64,000 nucleotides of DNA from JBPESP01 sp051710585 (GCA_051710585.1 JBPESP010000001.1:496001-560000), one strand, 5' to 3'; shown: positions 39,739-50,520, counted from the first letter of the stretch. Notes: generated from the sequence alone by a model not told the origin. Numbers and translations are program-made.

Positions 39739-40965
39739 CTAACAGCCAAGCAAATGCTGCACTCGAATTAGACCAGCCACCAATCGCTCAATATCTTCGC
39801 GATCAGTATACATTGCAAGTGACGCCCGACACATACTTTTCACTTGGAAATAGGCCATCAGCGGCATAGCGCAATGGTGGCCTGTGCGGATGGCGATACC
39901 ATATTGATCAAGGAAGCTACCTACATCATAAGCATGATGTTTCCCTAAATTGAATGCGATAACACCGGTACGATCGTTAGGCCCATACAGGGTCAGGTCT
40001 GGCACTTGCTGCAATGCTTCGAGTGTATAGCACATCAGTTCGTGCTCGTAGGCCTGGATACTATCCAACCCTACTTGTTCAATATAGGAGAGTGCGGCGC
40101 TTAACCCCATCATACCGGCAGTATGTGGAGAACCTGCCTCAAAACGCCAGGGGGCATCTTTAAAGGTACTACCTTCTGTCAAACTAACAGTATGAATCAT
40201 CGAACCGCCGTTTTCCCAAGGCGGCATAGCGTCCAGCAATGCTTTCTTGGCGTAGAGAATACCAATACCCGTCGGGCCATATATTTTATGGCCTGAGAAC
40301 ACATAAAAGTTGCAATCCAGTTTTTGCATATCTACTTTCTGATGCATGATGCCTTGTGCTCCGTCTACTAGGACCACTGCGTCACAGGCGGCGCGTACTT
40401 TAGCGATAAATTCTGAAAGGGGATTGAGGGTTCCGAGAACATTAGAAACCTGGGTGATGGCAAACAGCCGGGTGCGATCATCAATCAACGCCGGTAATTT
40501 AGCTACATCAAGTGTACCGTCGGGTAATAGCGGAATATAGCGCAGCGACAAATGCTTTTCTGCAGCCAACATTTGCCAAGGAACAATATTGGCGTGATGC
40601 TCCATCTCAGTGATAAGAATATTATCGCCTGGTTGAAGATGCTGGCGGCCCCAGCTATTAGCCACTAGGTTAATGCCTTCGGTAGCGCCTTTAACGAATA
40701 CGATTTCATCCGCTGAAGCAGCATTAATAAAACGCGCCACCTGTTGACGCACATTTTCCATCTTTGTCGTAGCTTCGCTGCTTAAAGTATGGATACCGCG
40801 GTGCACTGCGGCGTATCCATGGCGATAATAGTTGCTTTCACAATCGATCACGACATTAGGTTTTTGCGCACTTGCCGCGCTATCGAGATAGGTCAGCGGC
40901 TTATTATTTATTTGCCGTGCCAAAATGGGAAAATCAGACCGAATTTGCGTAATGGGATAGGTCAT
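39739..40965 (-). CDS. sufS: Cysteine desulfurase SufS
   Basis: A 408-residue PLP enzyme (E. coli 406) that removes sulfur from cysteine to form a persulfide. K227 in F-S-G-H-K-I-Y-G-P binds PLP, and C365 in R-T-G-H-H-C-A-M-P carries the persulfide. Both match the E. coli positions closely. Its start overlaps the sufD stop by 4 bp (ATGA), so the two are translationally coupled. It needs PLP, which links it to pdxH. Confidence 0.98.
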   Translation of the reverse strand: MTYPITQIRSDFPILARQINNKPLTYLDSAASAQKPNVVIDCESNYYRHGYAAVHRGIHTLSSEATTKMENVRQQVARFINAASADEIVFVKGATEGINLVANSWGRQHLQPGDNILITEMEHHANIVPWQMLAAEKHLSLRYIPLLPDGTLDVAKLPALIDDRTRLFAITQVSNVLGTLNPLSEFIAKVRAACDAVVLVDGAQGIMHQKVDMQKLDCNFYVFSGHKIYGPTGIGILYAKKALLDAMPPWENGGSMIHTVSLTEGSTFKDAPWRFEAGSPHTAGMMGLSAALSYIEQVGLDSIQAYEHELMCYTLEALQQVPDLTLYGPNDRTGVIAFNLGKHHAYDVGSFLDQYGIAIRTGHHCAMPLMAYFQVKSMCRASLAMYTDREDIERLVAGLIRVQHLLGC

Positions 40966-42251
40966 ACCGCCTCTCCTTGTAAAGCATCAGTGATACGTGC
41001 CAAAATCATGTCACATACCTTTGCATGACCAATTGCTTCTGCCACTTCTGCTGCGAAACCATAAATGATCATTTGTTGGGCGTTTTCATGTGTGATGCCG
41101 CGCGAACGTAGGTAAAAGATCTGCTCTTCGTCGATTTGACCCACAGTGGCACCATGACTACATTTCACGTCATCGGCATAAATTTCCAGTTGTGGTTTGC
41201 TGTCCACCTCCGCTAAACGATCAAGTAGAAGATTATTATTGGTCATCTGACCGTCGGTTTTCAGTGCATGCTTGGCTACTTTAATTAGGCCATTAAATAC
41301 ACCCTTACCGCGATCGCGGGCAATTACTTTATGTACTTGGCGGCTCAGGCAATGGCCTTTATTATGCTCAAGATAGGTCCGGGTATCGCTGATGTCCTGT
41401 CCTGAAGGTAACAGCAGGCTGTTTATTGTAAGATCAGAACCTTCACCGTTTAGCTGCGCGCTGGTTTGATGTCGTGTTAATCCTGCACCGAGAATAAAAG
41501 TGCTACTACGCACTACCGCATCCTTGCCTACGCTGATGTCGTTATGGCTAAAGTGATAGCTGGCGCGGCTTTCAAAAGCCAGTTTAATATGGTTCAAGTG
41601 TGCATTATCATTAATCACAAAAGTGGTGCGGGCGCCACTAAAATCTCCTTTGGCATCAACACTAGTGAAATGTTCGATAACTTCCCCCTGAGCACCAGAC
41701 TCGATATTGATATGATGACGGTAATGTAGCATACTTAAAACGTCTTTTTCTTTACTACCCTGACTGATATGAAGTAGATACAGTGGTCGTTGCGCCGCTT
41801 TACCTGCCGCTAGGCGAATATGGGTAGTTTCCTGACATAGGCTTTCGGTCAAATGTAAAAAAACTTCCGGCTGAATGGGCACAGGCATTGTTCGACGAAT
41901 AGCCCCTTCCTCAAGCTCTATTTGCCATAGGCCGGTATCGCTATCGCTCAGCGCCGCTGAAAAGCGGCCATCTACAAATACTAATCGGTAGGAATCTATT
42001 ATCAGACTGAGGGTATCACGCATGGTAGCAGATACTGCATTGTCTCTTGTGGTGATTGCAAAGCGATGCGCTAGCAGCCTCTCAAGAGAGGTGTATTTCC
42101 AATGCTCGTCTTGACGAGTAGGTAGCCCTAGACGTTCTACATTCTGCCAGTGGGTGTAAGCTTCGGCAGAGCGTGATGCGCTCTGCGCGGTAAATAATTG
42201 GTGCCATTGATTTAGCGTGCAGGTGTTACTGTTATTCGATAATCCAGCCAT
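40962..42251 (-). CDS. sufD: Fe-S scaffold complex subunit SufD
   Basis: A 429-residue beta-helix scaffold paralogous to SufB (E. coli 423). The C-terminal D-D-V-K-C-S-H-G-A-T-V-G contains the conserved Cys and His implicated in cluster assembly. I choose the ATG at 42251 (M-A-G-L-S-N-N-S-N), which matches E. coli M-A-G-L-P-N-S-S-N; an upstream in-frame start at 42266 would add five residues. It overlaps sufC by 20 bp. It forms the SufBC2D complex. Confidence 0.97.
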   Translation of the reverse strand: MAGLSNNSNTCTLNQWHQLFTAQSASRSAEAYTHWQNVERLGLPTRQDEHWKYTSLERLLAHRFAITTRDNAVSATMRDTLSLIIDSYRLVFVDGRFSAALSDSDTGLWQIELEEGAIRRTMPVPIQPEVFLHLTESLCQETTHIRLAAGKAAQRPLYLLHISQGSKEKDVLSMLHYRHHINIESGAQGEVIEHFTSVDAKGDFSGARTTFVINDNAHLNHIKLAFESRASYHFSHNDISVGKDAVVRSSTFILGAGLTRHQTSAQLNGEGSDLTINSLLLPSGQDISDTRTYLEHNKGHCLSRQVHKVIARDRGKGVFNGLIKVAKHALKTDGQMTNNNLLLDRLAEVDSKPQLEIYADDVKCSHGATVGQIDEEQIFYLRSRGITHENAQQMIIYGFAAEVAEAIGHAKVCDMILARITDALQGEAV

Positions 42252-42972
42252 AACCTTGCTTCTCAAGCTGTTTCACTAAGGAGAAATCTCCGGATTTCAC
42301 AATGCAACCTTGATGGAGGACATGAACGTAGTCGGGTTGGATATAGTCCAGAATGCGCTGATAGTGGGTGACGATAACGAAGGAACGTTTGCCGTCACTC
42401 ATAGTATTTACTCCGTGGGCGACAATCTTCAGTGCATCAATATCTAGACCGGAGTCCGTTTCATCCAAAATACATAAATCTGGTGATAGCGCTGCCATTT
42501 GCAGGATATCATTACGTTTTTTTTCGCCGCCAGAAAAGCCCACATTCACCGACCGAGTTAGTAGATTTGGCGGCATTTTTAATAGTTCAATCTTAGCGTC
42601 AATAAAATCGGAAAAATCAAATCGGTCCATTGGCGGTTGTTTTCGGTATTTACGCACAGCATTGACGGCTGTCTGCAGGAAAAATTGGTTGGTGACGCCC
42701 GGAATTTCCACTGGGTATTGGAAGGCCACGAAGACGCCTTCACCGGCGCGTTCTTCTGGCTCTAGAGTGAGTAAATCATGGCCTTTGAACATGATGTCCC
42801 CAGAAGTGACATTGTAATTTTTGTGTCCGGCAAGTGTAGAGGATAAAGTACTCTTCCCGGAGCCGTTCGGGCCCATGATAGCATGGATTTCGCCGGATTT
42901 CACTTCCAGATTTAGCCTTTTGAGGATTGCGTTGTCTTCCACACTGACGTTCAAATCTTTAATCGATAACAT
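42232..42972 (-). CDS. sufC: Fe-S assembly ATPase SufC
   Basis: A 246-residue ABC-type ATPase (E. coli 248). The Walker A G-P-N-G-S-G-K-S-T is at residues 34-42, the signature is G-F-S-G-G-E-K-K-R, and the Walker B is L-C-I-L-D-E-T-D-S-G-L-D. It powers conformational change in the SufBCD scaffold. It is intact, 73 bp from sufB. Confidence 0.98.
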   Translation of the reverse strand: MLSIKDLNVSVEDNAILKRLNLEVKSGEIHAIMGPNGSGKSTLSSTLAGHKNYNVTSGDIMFKGHDLLTLEPEERAGEGVFVAFQYPVEIPGVTNQFFLQTAVNAVRKYRKQPPMDRFDFSDFIDAKIELLKMPPNLLTRSVNVGFSGGEKKRNDILQMAALSPDLCILDETDSGLDIDALKIVAHGVNTMSDGKRSFVIVTHYQRILDYIQPDYVHVLHQGCIVKSGDFSLVKQLEKQGYGWIIE

Positions 42973-43045
42973 GTTTCATTATTCCTTTAACAGACCTATA
43001 GAGCTGTCCGAGCAGAAAACGCGTTAGCATAAAAGTGTTAGGACC

Positions 43046-44536
43046 TTAGCCTACGCTGTGTTCAAGGTTGATAGCCAGTAATTTTTGGGCTTCTACGGCA
43101 AATTCTAGTGGTAGTTCTGAGAACACATCCTTGCAAAAACCGTTGATGATCATCGAAATTGCATCGTCTTCGCTAATCCCCCGCTGTCGGCAGTAGAAAA
43201 GTTGATCTTCGCTGATACGTGATGTCGTAGCTTCGTGTTCCAGCTGCGCGGTATTATTGCGTACTTCCAGATAAGGAAGCGTATGTGCACCACATTTATT
43301 GCCGATAAGCATAGAGTCACACTGGGTAAAATTACGTGCGTTGGTAGCGGTCGGCATGATTTTTACTAGTCCTCGATAGGTATTTTCACTCTTCCCAGCT
43401 AATATCCCCTTCGAGATAATAGTCGAACGGGTATTTTTACCGATGTGAATCATTTTGGTACCGGTATCTGCTTGCTGGTGGTTGTTGGTTAGCGAGACTG
43501 AGAAAAATTTCCCCATAGAATTATCGCCCCGCAAAATTACGCTTGGATACTTCCATGTAATGGCTGAACCCGTTTCAGATTGTGTCCAGGACATTTTAGC
43601 GTTTTTACCCGCACACAGCGCACGCTTGGTGACAAAATTAAGAATACCGCCCTTGGCTCCGTTACCGGAAAACCAGTTTTGTACCGTGGAATATCTTATT
43701 TCAGCATCTTTTAGGGCAATAACTTCCACTACTGCCGCATGTAGCTGATAGCTATCGCGCACCGGTGCTGAACAACCCTCAATATAGCTAACATAACTGC
43801 CTTCATCGGCAATTAGGATAGTCCGCTCAAATTGGCCAGTTTTGGCAGCGTTAATACGGAAATACGTCGACAGTTCCATTGGGCAGTGTACATCTTTCGG
43901 CACATAAACGAATGTTCCATCGGAGGCGACTGCCGAATTGAGTGCGGCAAAGAAGTTGTCATTAGCAGGTACTACACTACCTAAATACTGGCGCACTAGT
44001 TCGGGATATTCATGAATGGCCTCACTGAAAGAGCAGAAAATAATCCCTTTCTCCGCCAGTTTATGGCGATAGGTAGTGGAAACTGATACTGAATCGAAAA
44101 TAGCATCAACTGCGATATCACTGCCTTCACGCACCGGCACACCGAGCTGATTGAACGCCTGCTCCACTTCATTAGTTAGGTAGTTTTTTACCCCTTTTGT
44201 ACCAGACTGTGGGCTATATGTATCATCGTAGACGTCGTACGATGACGGTGCCGAATAGTAACTATAATTATTATAGTCGAGCGGCTTATACTTGGCCTTT
44301 AGCCAATGTGGCTCGTCCATTTTTAGCCAAGCGCTATAAGCGTTGAGGCGAAATTCTAGCATCCAATCCGGTTCATCACGTTTCGCTGAGATGGCACATA
44401 CCACATCTTTACTGATGCCGTGCGCCAGTTTTTCGGTGGCTAATTTAGTAAAGAAGCCTTCTTTATAATGCTTGTTTTTCAGCCAGATATGCGGCGTGTC
44501 AATTGCTTCGGGGTTGTCAGTATTATTTCGTGTCAT
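43046..44536 (-). CDS. sufB: Fe-S scaffold subunit SufB
   Basis: The protein has 496 residues (E. coli 495). The core residues needed for cluster assembly are kept: I-E-G-C-S-A-P-V-R-D, the cysteine in N-K-C-G-A-H-T, and E-H-E-A-T-T-S-R. The N-terminal C-x2-C-x3-C motif of E. coli SufB is absent; residues 99-107 read S-Y-D-V-Y-D-D-T-Y. The motif is not universal and is thought dispensable, so function is probably kept. It lies 13 bp after sufA in the operon. Confidence 0.97.
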   Translation of the reverse strand: MTRNNTDNPEAIDTPHIWLKNKHYKEGFFTKLATEKLAHGISKDVVCAISAKRDEPDWMLEFRLNAYSAWLKMDEPHWLKAKYKPLDYNNYSYYSAPSSYDVYDDTYSPQSGTKGVKNYLTNEVEQAFNQLGVPVREGSDIAVDAIFDSVSVSTTYRHKLAEKGIIFCSFSEAIHEYPELVRQYLGSVVPANDNFFAALNSAVASDGTFVYVPKDVHCPMELSTYFRINAAKTGQFERTILIADEGSYVSYIEGCSAPVRDSYQLHAAVVEVIALKDAEIRYSTVQNWFSGNGAKGGILNFVTKRALCAGKNAKMSWTQSETGSAITWKYPSVILRGDNSMGKFFSVSLTNNHQQADTGTKMIHIGKNTRSTIISKGILAGKSENTYRGLVKIMPTATNARNFTQCDSMLIGNKCGAHTLPYLEVRNNTAQLEHEATTSRISEDQLFYCRQRGISEDDAISMIINGFCKDVFSELPLEFAVEAQKLLAINLEHSVG

Positions 44537-44549
44537 AATGATTTATCGC

Positions 44550-44924
44550 TCAAAAGCCAAAGCTTTCGCCGCACCCGCAGGTGTGTTGAGCTTTGGGATT
44601 GTTAAATTTAAATGCGTGGTTCAATCCGTCCTGCGTGTAATCCAGTTCTGTACCATCAATGAAAGGGATTGCTTTTAGCGGCACATACAGTCTTGCACCA
44701 GCATGTTCATAGACGCAATCACTGTCATTTATCTGGGTGGCTTTTTCCACGACATAACTGAAGCCAGCGCAACCAGACTGTTTTACGCTAAGCCGTAATC
44801 CCAGCATGGTTGGGTCGTTCTCTAGCAGGTTTAAAATCTGATGGGCAGCGGAATCCGTTATCGTCAAGCCACTCCAAATATTCTCTTCCAGGGAGAATGT
44901 TTCAACCTTATTATCTACTTGCAT
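44550..44924 (-). CDS. sufA: A-type Fe-S carrier SufA
   Basis: A 124-residue A-type carrier (E. coli 122). The three ligand cysteines are present: C52 in S-G-C-A-G-F, and C116 and C118 in C-G-C-G-E-S-F. It accepts clusters from SufBCD and passes them to apoproteins. It is the first gene of the operon. GAGG at 44933-44936 is the ribosome-binding site. Only 26 bp separate the start from an IS3 remnant, so the usual enterobacterial regulatory region (OxyR, IscR, Fur, IHF sites) is missing at its normal place. Confidence 0.97.
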   Translation of the reverse strand: MQVDNKVETFSLEENIWSGLTITDSAAHQILNLLENDPTMLGLRLSVKQSGCAGFSYVVEKATQINDSDCVYEHAGARLYVPLKAIPFIDGTELDYTQDGLNHAFKFNNPKAQHTCGCGESFGF

Positions 44925-44939
44925 CGATTTTACCTCATG

Positions 44940-44968
44940 AAGTTACAAGCTGATACTGTAGTGGTCAA
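44940..44968 (-). promoter_or_regulatory. Possible hybrid promoter at the IS3/sufA junction
   Basis: On the minus strand TTGACC (44963-44968) lies inside the IS end and AAGTTA's complement TAACTT (44940-44945) lies outside it, with a 17-bp spacer. The -35 is good and the -10 poor. The start would fall at the ribosome-binding site, leaving almost no leader, so this is only a hypothesis. Confidence 0.25.
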
Positions 44969-45961
44969 CTAAAACTAGCAACTGCGTTAGAGTTTTTCCA
45001 GTATCTCTATTATGATGAGTTTGGTGGCAATATAATATATTATTATATTCATGCAGGCTTAAGTGCGCACTGTTATATTCCACGATATTAATCTGATATT
45101 CCCATGAATTTGTTTCGCTGAGGCTGATGTAGCCCCTGTTAATGCTATATACTTATTTCAGACTTCTATAGAAACACTCTATCGAACTTTTACCCTCAAT
45201 AGTTATGCCTAGATCCATGCCTTTTTGATCCAAAAAGGTTACAGTAATTATCGGAACTGTCCGTTTTTATATAGTTACTCTGATCGCTGTTAACATCACT
45301 TCAGCTGATTTATCATATATTTACCATCTTATTTTAGTGTTTTATGATTAGTCTTTTGTCCCAGGAGAATGACATCACACCAGGTTCCTCGCGAATAGAT
45401 TTAAGAATAACCGCAAGGTGCGTCCTAGTACTTCTCGATCCAAATATATGTTACATAGCTGCACTATAACCTTGTTTGGTTCTATTATATAAAACTTGTA
45501 TTCAAAATAAATTAATAATAATAATATACGCTTGACCGCTATGCTTATCCCTAATGCGTTGAGTGCTAATAACTGACCCGCAAAAACTCTCTCTAAGAAT
45601 ACTTGCATGCCGTAGCTTTTTTTATCTAAAAGCTTTTATGGGTTCCCATTCTAGCGGATACTTATCGCGTTAATTGCATTATGGCAGATACTGTGCAGTG
45701 CATAAACATGACTGCGCAATACCGTTCGCTTACTTGTCTAGCTTATTATTTTGCGTTTTCTCCTGTCTCCTATCACGCAGTGATTTTACTTATTTCGTCA
45801 TTACAGAAAGGTTGATATCCGTGTATTTTTTCTATTTGCGCGGCATTGCAACTTTGATTGACAATTAGTTGAGTAAATTCCCGTTTGAATTTAGGACTGA
45901 AATTTCTTCTTTCATTGGGTACTCCTACCTATGTTTTTTCTGAAAACATTACTTCAGTTCA
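44951..45961 (-). mobile_element. IS3-family element, inactive but near full extent
   Basis: This is the longest of four related copies. Minus-strand orfA begins at the ATG at 45913-45915 with M-K-E-E-I-S, where one missing base separates it from M-K-K-R-N-F-S. It continues in shifted frames (F-K-R-E-F-T-Q-L-I-V-N-Q-S-C, K-S-L-R-D-R-R-Q-E-K). orfB ends C-F-Y-R-S-L-K ... H-E-Y-N ... K-N-S-N-A-V-A-S-F-S-stop (stop 44965-44967). Imperfect terminal repeats TGATACTGTAGT (44951) and the complement of TGAACTGAAGTA (45950-45961) bound it. At about 1.0 kb it is shorter than a typical ~1.2-1.3 kb IS3 element, and many stops make it dead. It points in the direction of sufA transcription. Confidence 0.9.
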
Positions 45962-47518
45962 AATGTTTAAATTCAGTGTATTTCTACGTACTTAGAAAAC
46001 TCATTTATGTTAGAGAGTTATATTTTCTTTTCAACTTTGATCTTTAATAAAGGAATGGATTATTTATGGAAAATGGCTTCAGCTATCGCCGGCAGGCATT
46101 ATGTTTAATCGTTATTCTTCTTATTTTATAGCTATTTTGCCGTTAATACCCTAATTTTTATATTTTGAAAAAAATTATTTTTTAATACCAAAATTTTCTG
46201 TCTAGTGAGTGGTTATAAAATATTTAATAAACTATTTCCCATGAAAGGTGAAAAAATAATTTATTATTTATGGTTATAAAATAGCTAATATGAAATGATT
46301 CATAAAATAGATTAAAGTAATTGTAGCTGTTATCCTGATTATTATCTCCAAGAGAAGCTTTAATCATTGGAGTTAGGGTGCTTGCTCTATGTTGATAATG
46401 ATTTTTTCACAAAAGTGCCTTCAACGGCAAGCACTTTATGCTCTGGTTGTTTTTTTTGTGTAAATCACCATCGGTGTGTTAAATTAGCTAAACCTTTCCC
46501 TGAAAGTATATTGTATTCCTAATCTAGGAGAAGCGCTATCCAGTATCTCTTGCTATAATTTTCCGCTAGATCTTGTTATTTCCACGTACGATGACCTTGA
46601 CACGTCAATTGCGGCACTAGAGTTAAGCAATAGAGTTTAATAAGCGCATTATCTTTAATCGTCTCTGCTTTACTTTAATTTGCTATTTGACCATTGGTAT
46701 ATATCCCTAGCTATCTTGCCAGGTTTTACCTTATACGATACTAGATTTTTCGATTCTATTGGCCGATATTAGCATCAGTCTGTAATAGTTGACTATTCTG
46801 GCTAGCCCATCCCTATACTGATCTCTGCTTCATTCTGCTGGGACTAAAGAAAATTGTTTTTATCAGCCGGCTGGTTTGTTTGCATTAGAAAAAAAGTTCC
46901 GTTAGCATTGGCTTTCCTGTGAGAAATTAGTGCAGTCGGATAGTAGAAAAACTCTGGCCGCGTTATTTCTTAGAACGGCGTAATTACTCTATAAACGCAA
47001 TTACTGTTACTACCCCTGATGTGGTATTTCTTTAATATTTCAGTGGTTTAACGCTGTATTGTGCAGGTTTGTCCTAATTTTCCAGTATCGGCGCTTATGA
47101 TAGATTACATTATGGTAGCTAGTGATGGTAGCTAGTGATTAGCGTAAGTTCCGCAGTAGATATATTTCGTTTATAGCAGTCATAGGCAAAGTCTTTTGTT
47201 TATCCACTAGTAGGATTTATAAACCTTTAATTTTGGCGCCATCATCAGCTTTATCACGTTTTATTTTGCCGAACGCAGATAGAACGTTAGCGTTTCTTTT
47301 CCCCTGATAATGATTTATGTGTTTATTAGGGGGGGGTCAGATTGATAGTTACTGGGTAACTTTATCGGTTTTAACCGGATGATGGGTGGTTCTGCTACTC
47401 TGAGTGAGACTGTTTACGACAATAGCTAGTCTCAGCGGGCTATTTTGATTGGTGCTGATTTCTCGCTGGTATTTTCAGCAGATGCGGTGGAAGGCATGAA
47501 AAGGTTCTGATAAAAAAA
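45962..47518. other. Desert between the IS3 copy and menI
   Basis: No intact gene. Hydrophobic plus-strand stretches at 47220-47480 look like an eroded membrane protein, unidentified. A hairpin-like GTGCC...GGCA(AG)CAC lies near 46410-46435. A 13-bp direct duplication (ATGGTAGCTAGTG) lies at about 47111-47138. Confidence 0.45.
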
Positions 47519-47990
47519 TCAGGTTAAGCAAGAGATGCAAGTTATTCGCATCGTATTCTCGAAAACGTTAATAACCCTACCAGGCGTGTGTAGCTTCTTA
47601 CAGGTGAAATAAGTAGTCGCTGCAAGCAGGGTTTTTATAAAAGCTGTTTGCGGATAATTTGCATTAATATTAAAGTCTAAAATTCCCCGCTGTTCCTTAT
47701 GGCTGCAGAGATAACCGGCGGCGGAGGGACTAACATCTCTGCAGTAGCACTGAAACGTCGCGATGTAGGATGCTCTAAGGTGGCGAATGTTATTCATCTA
47801 TCGTATCGGCATAATAGTTTATCGCTTATTCTCTTTTAGCTGGATATAGCGAATTCTCAGATAACATATTATATATCTCCCGGTTATCTTATTAAGTTGC
47901 TCCAGTGATGATGTATGCGTCTAAATTATACGATGATTTCCAAAGAAAACGAGTCTGTAACGGATAATTAAAGTTTTCACTCGCGATACC
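47519..47990 (-). pseudogene. menI: Broken menI (DHNA-CoA thioesterase, hotdog fold)
   Basis: The minus-strand frame G-Y-L-C-S-H-K-E-Q ... I-N-A-N-Y ... K-K-L-H-T-P-G-R ... C-I-S-C-L-T follows MenI/YdiI (G-Y-L-C-T-E-G-E-Q ... I-N-A-N-H ... K-P-L-H-L-G-S-R ... C-C-S-S-R-L-T). The catalytic-loop L-L-H-G-G-A-S is relic I-L-H-R-D-V-S in a shifted frame. MenI hydrolyses 1,4-dihydroxy-2-naphthoyl-CoA in menaquinone synthesis. It lies upstream of suf as in E. coli. Confidence 0.87.
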
Positions 47991-50520
47991 GCGATACATT
48001 TTATATAACTGCGGCAGGAGTATGCTTTGTTATTAGGTAGCACTCTGCGCGGAAACTGTGCAAGCTATTATTGCTAGAAGCGCGCATAGATATGCGATAT
48101 CACGTGAATGGGTATAAATTTATACTCTTTTGAAAGTAAATTCTCGCCATTTTACAGCAGGTGATGTTAAATGGTTCCACGCGAGAGCACTGTAGTTGGT
48201 AAAAATGTCACCAATGTGCTGAACGCTTGCTAGAAATTATGTGGCTTTCTTGCAGTATAGTGACAGAATAGATATTATAAATTAATTATTTTTTGAAATT
48301 CGTCGCGGATGGAGCTCAGTACTTTGCGGTATTCGTTGTGATGGTAGAAGCACAACGCCATGTTAATTCCTGTATGGAGGATGCAAAGGTAGTCACTATA
48401 CAAGCAGGTAGTTCTGATGTTTTCGGTTGTATTACTGGATCAAGGAAAGCATAAGTTAGAGTGGTAATTGTTGAAGTAATAGTTTGATGTAGCATTTCTG
48501 CAGAAGTCTGAAATGAGTAAATGTCATTAATGGGCTGTATCAGTTTTAGCGGAAGTAGCTCATAAAGTTGAGCTTGCACTTTAGCTTTATCTGATTTGCG
48601 TTGGAGGATGCTAGTGTGTTTTGTATTGCTTCAAGCTGCACTTTAGGTTGTTCCATTTGCGCCTGATTTTCTTGGCTTAGAAGGCGCTACATTTACGTTA
48701 TTCAATAAAAAACCTTATGTGTCTGCAAGTTATACAGCAGTTGCACGCCCGATGACGCATTTAACGCGTATATCATATATGTTGTAAACTCTTTATGGCG
48801 TATTGTTGCGGATGCATGGAAAGGGAGAAACTGTACCAGTTGTACCTAGGTCGCTATGTCAGCCAATAGGGGATTGTAGTTGACGGTTAATTAGATGATG
48901 CTATCAGGACGTCATCTGTATAATGAAATTGATGAAGTGGAGATGGGAAAGGTTATTCATTTCTATAAGAAATAGCAAATTACTAATATAGTATCAGTAA
49001 GCTATTAAAGCTTTTTTAAAAAATTTTAAAAAATTTGAGGATTGACATAAAAACAGAATACATTATTAATCACATGATTAAAGATTTAGATGAAGTAGGT
49101 GAAAATAGCCTAGTGTTAACGCTATAGAAGATATATTTATTGTGTTAATCATCTTTATCAATGCTTATCGCCGATAGCGACTATGTATATGCTGTTAGTG
49201 CTCTTTACCAATATTATGTGGTGCTGTCTCTATAAATTTAGATGATTAATTACCACAGTGCGTAAATAACCAAAAAAATGATGTCGTTTGTTTTGATAGC
49301 TAGGGAATTTGAATGTCTTTTTCTTGAGAAGAATATTGGTGCTATTCGGCTAGTTAAGTCGTCTACTAATAACTAATGATATCAAGAAGTAAAGCTGTTC
49401 ATTTAGGATAATGATAATTATTGTATGACTAAACTACACACTTTCTGACCTTAAGCTATTTGAAGTACTTGGTTGGTAAAATTATCGTTATGCTTACTGG
49501 TTAGTGAAGATTTCTTCGATACCTGAAAAGTTATCTGAAGGGTATTTCTGGTTTTAACCTGCTTTTTACTTAATGAAAAAACGGATCCTATAATTATCTA
49601 TAAACCCAGTACAATAAAGCAATTATACGCTGATATTTGCTATGAAGACGTACATTGCACACTATACCTGCTGATAACACATTGATCAAAAGACTTAATT
49701 TGTTTATCCGCACTATCGTTGTTTGAACGGCTGATAGCTATCGTAAGGGATAGTTTAGCGTCTGACTCCACTTGCTTTACTGTATTACATAAATAATACG
49801 ACGAGACAACAAGAATAAAATCCAGTGCTTGCCAGTTTTACTAGCTTAAAAATGAGCAGGATTACTAGTTTGGTATCGGTGGCCATTGCTTCGCTTTTTT
49901 TGCGGTAATACTAATGTTGATCAGTGCTGGTGTAACCATTAATTTTATTGTTCTTCTTTTGCTAAAAGCAAATCAAATATGCTATGCGAGAGGTTTCTCA
50001 CTGTTGTTTTTCAGTGGCTTGCCCGGCAAGAAATTATAGAAAGACGATGCCTTTGTTGTTCATTGATACCAAAGAAAATTATGATTATGTTTATGTACTT
50101 GCTTTTGATGCTGTTAATGATTTAAATGTGCATGTTGTACGTGGCTAATCACGTAATATACTATATTAACTGGCACACCACACCTATCATTTTTGATGAA
50201 AAACATTTTTCATGCCGGCATGATTCCCATTATCGCTGCATATATAGTGTTGCCTGGATAACCGATATGCTTTTTAGCAAGAAGCATTTAACGTAAATTG
50301 AGAGCTATTTAACTGTTGAATCATTAGCCACGACTTTTGCCCATCTGGGTGATTTGCGTAAGGATTTCTTGCGCCACTGTTGGATGGTTACTGACCACGG
50401 TTATAGGTAGCCTTGACGTAGCCTCTCCTCTTCAGCAGAATAAGTAAACCGTTTCCAAGTTAATTTAACCAGAGTGATGCCTATCTTTGAATAATAGACT
50501 TATTTTCTCTGTTTAGTCCT
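47991..50520. other. Desert upstream of tRNA-Asn
   Basis: No intact gene or clear fossil. The region where ydiJ and ydiK would lie in E. coli shows no recognisable remnant. A glutamine-rich, coil-like minus-strand stretch at 48316-48700 is discussed in findings. Confidence 0.5.
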
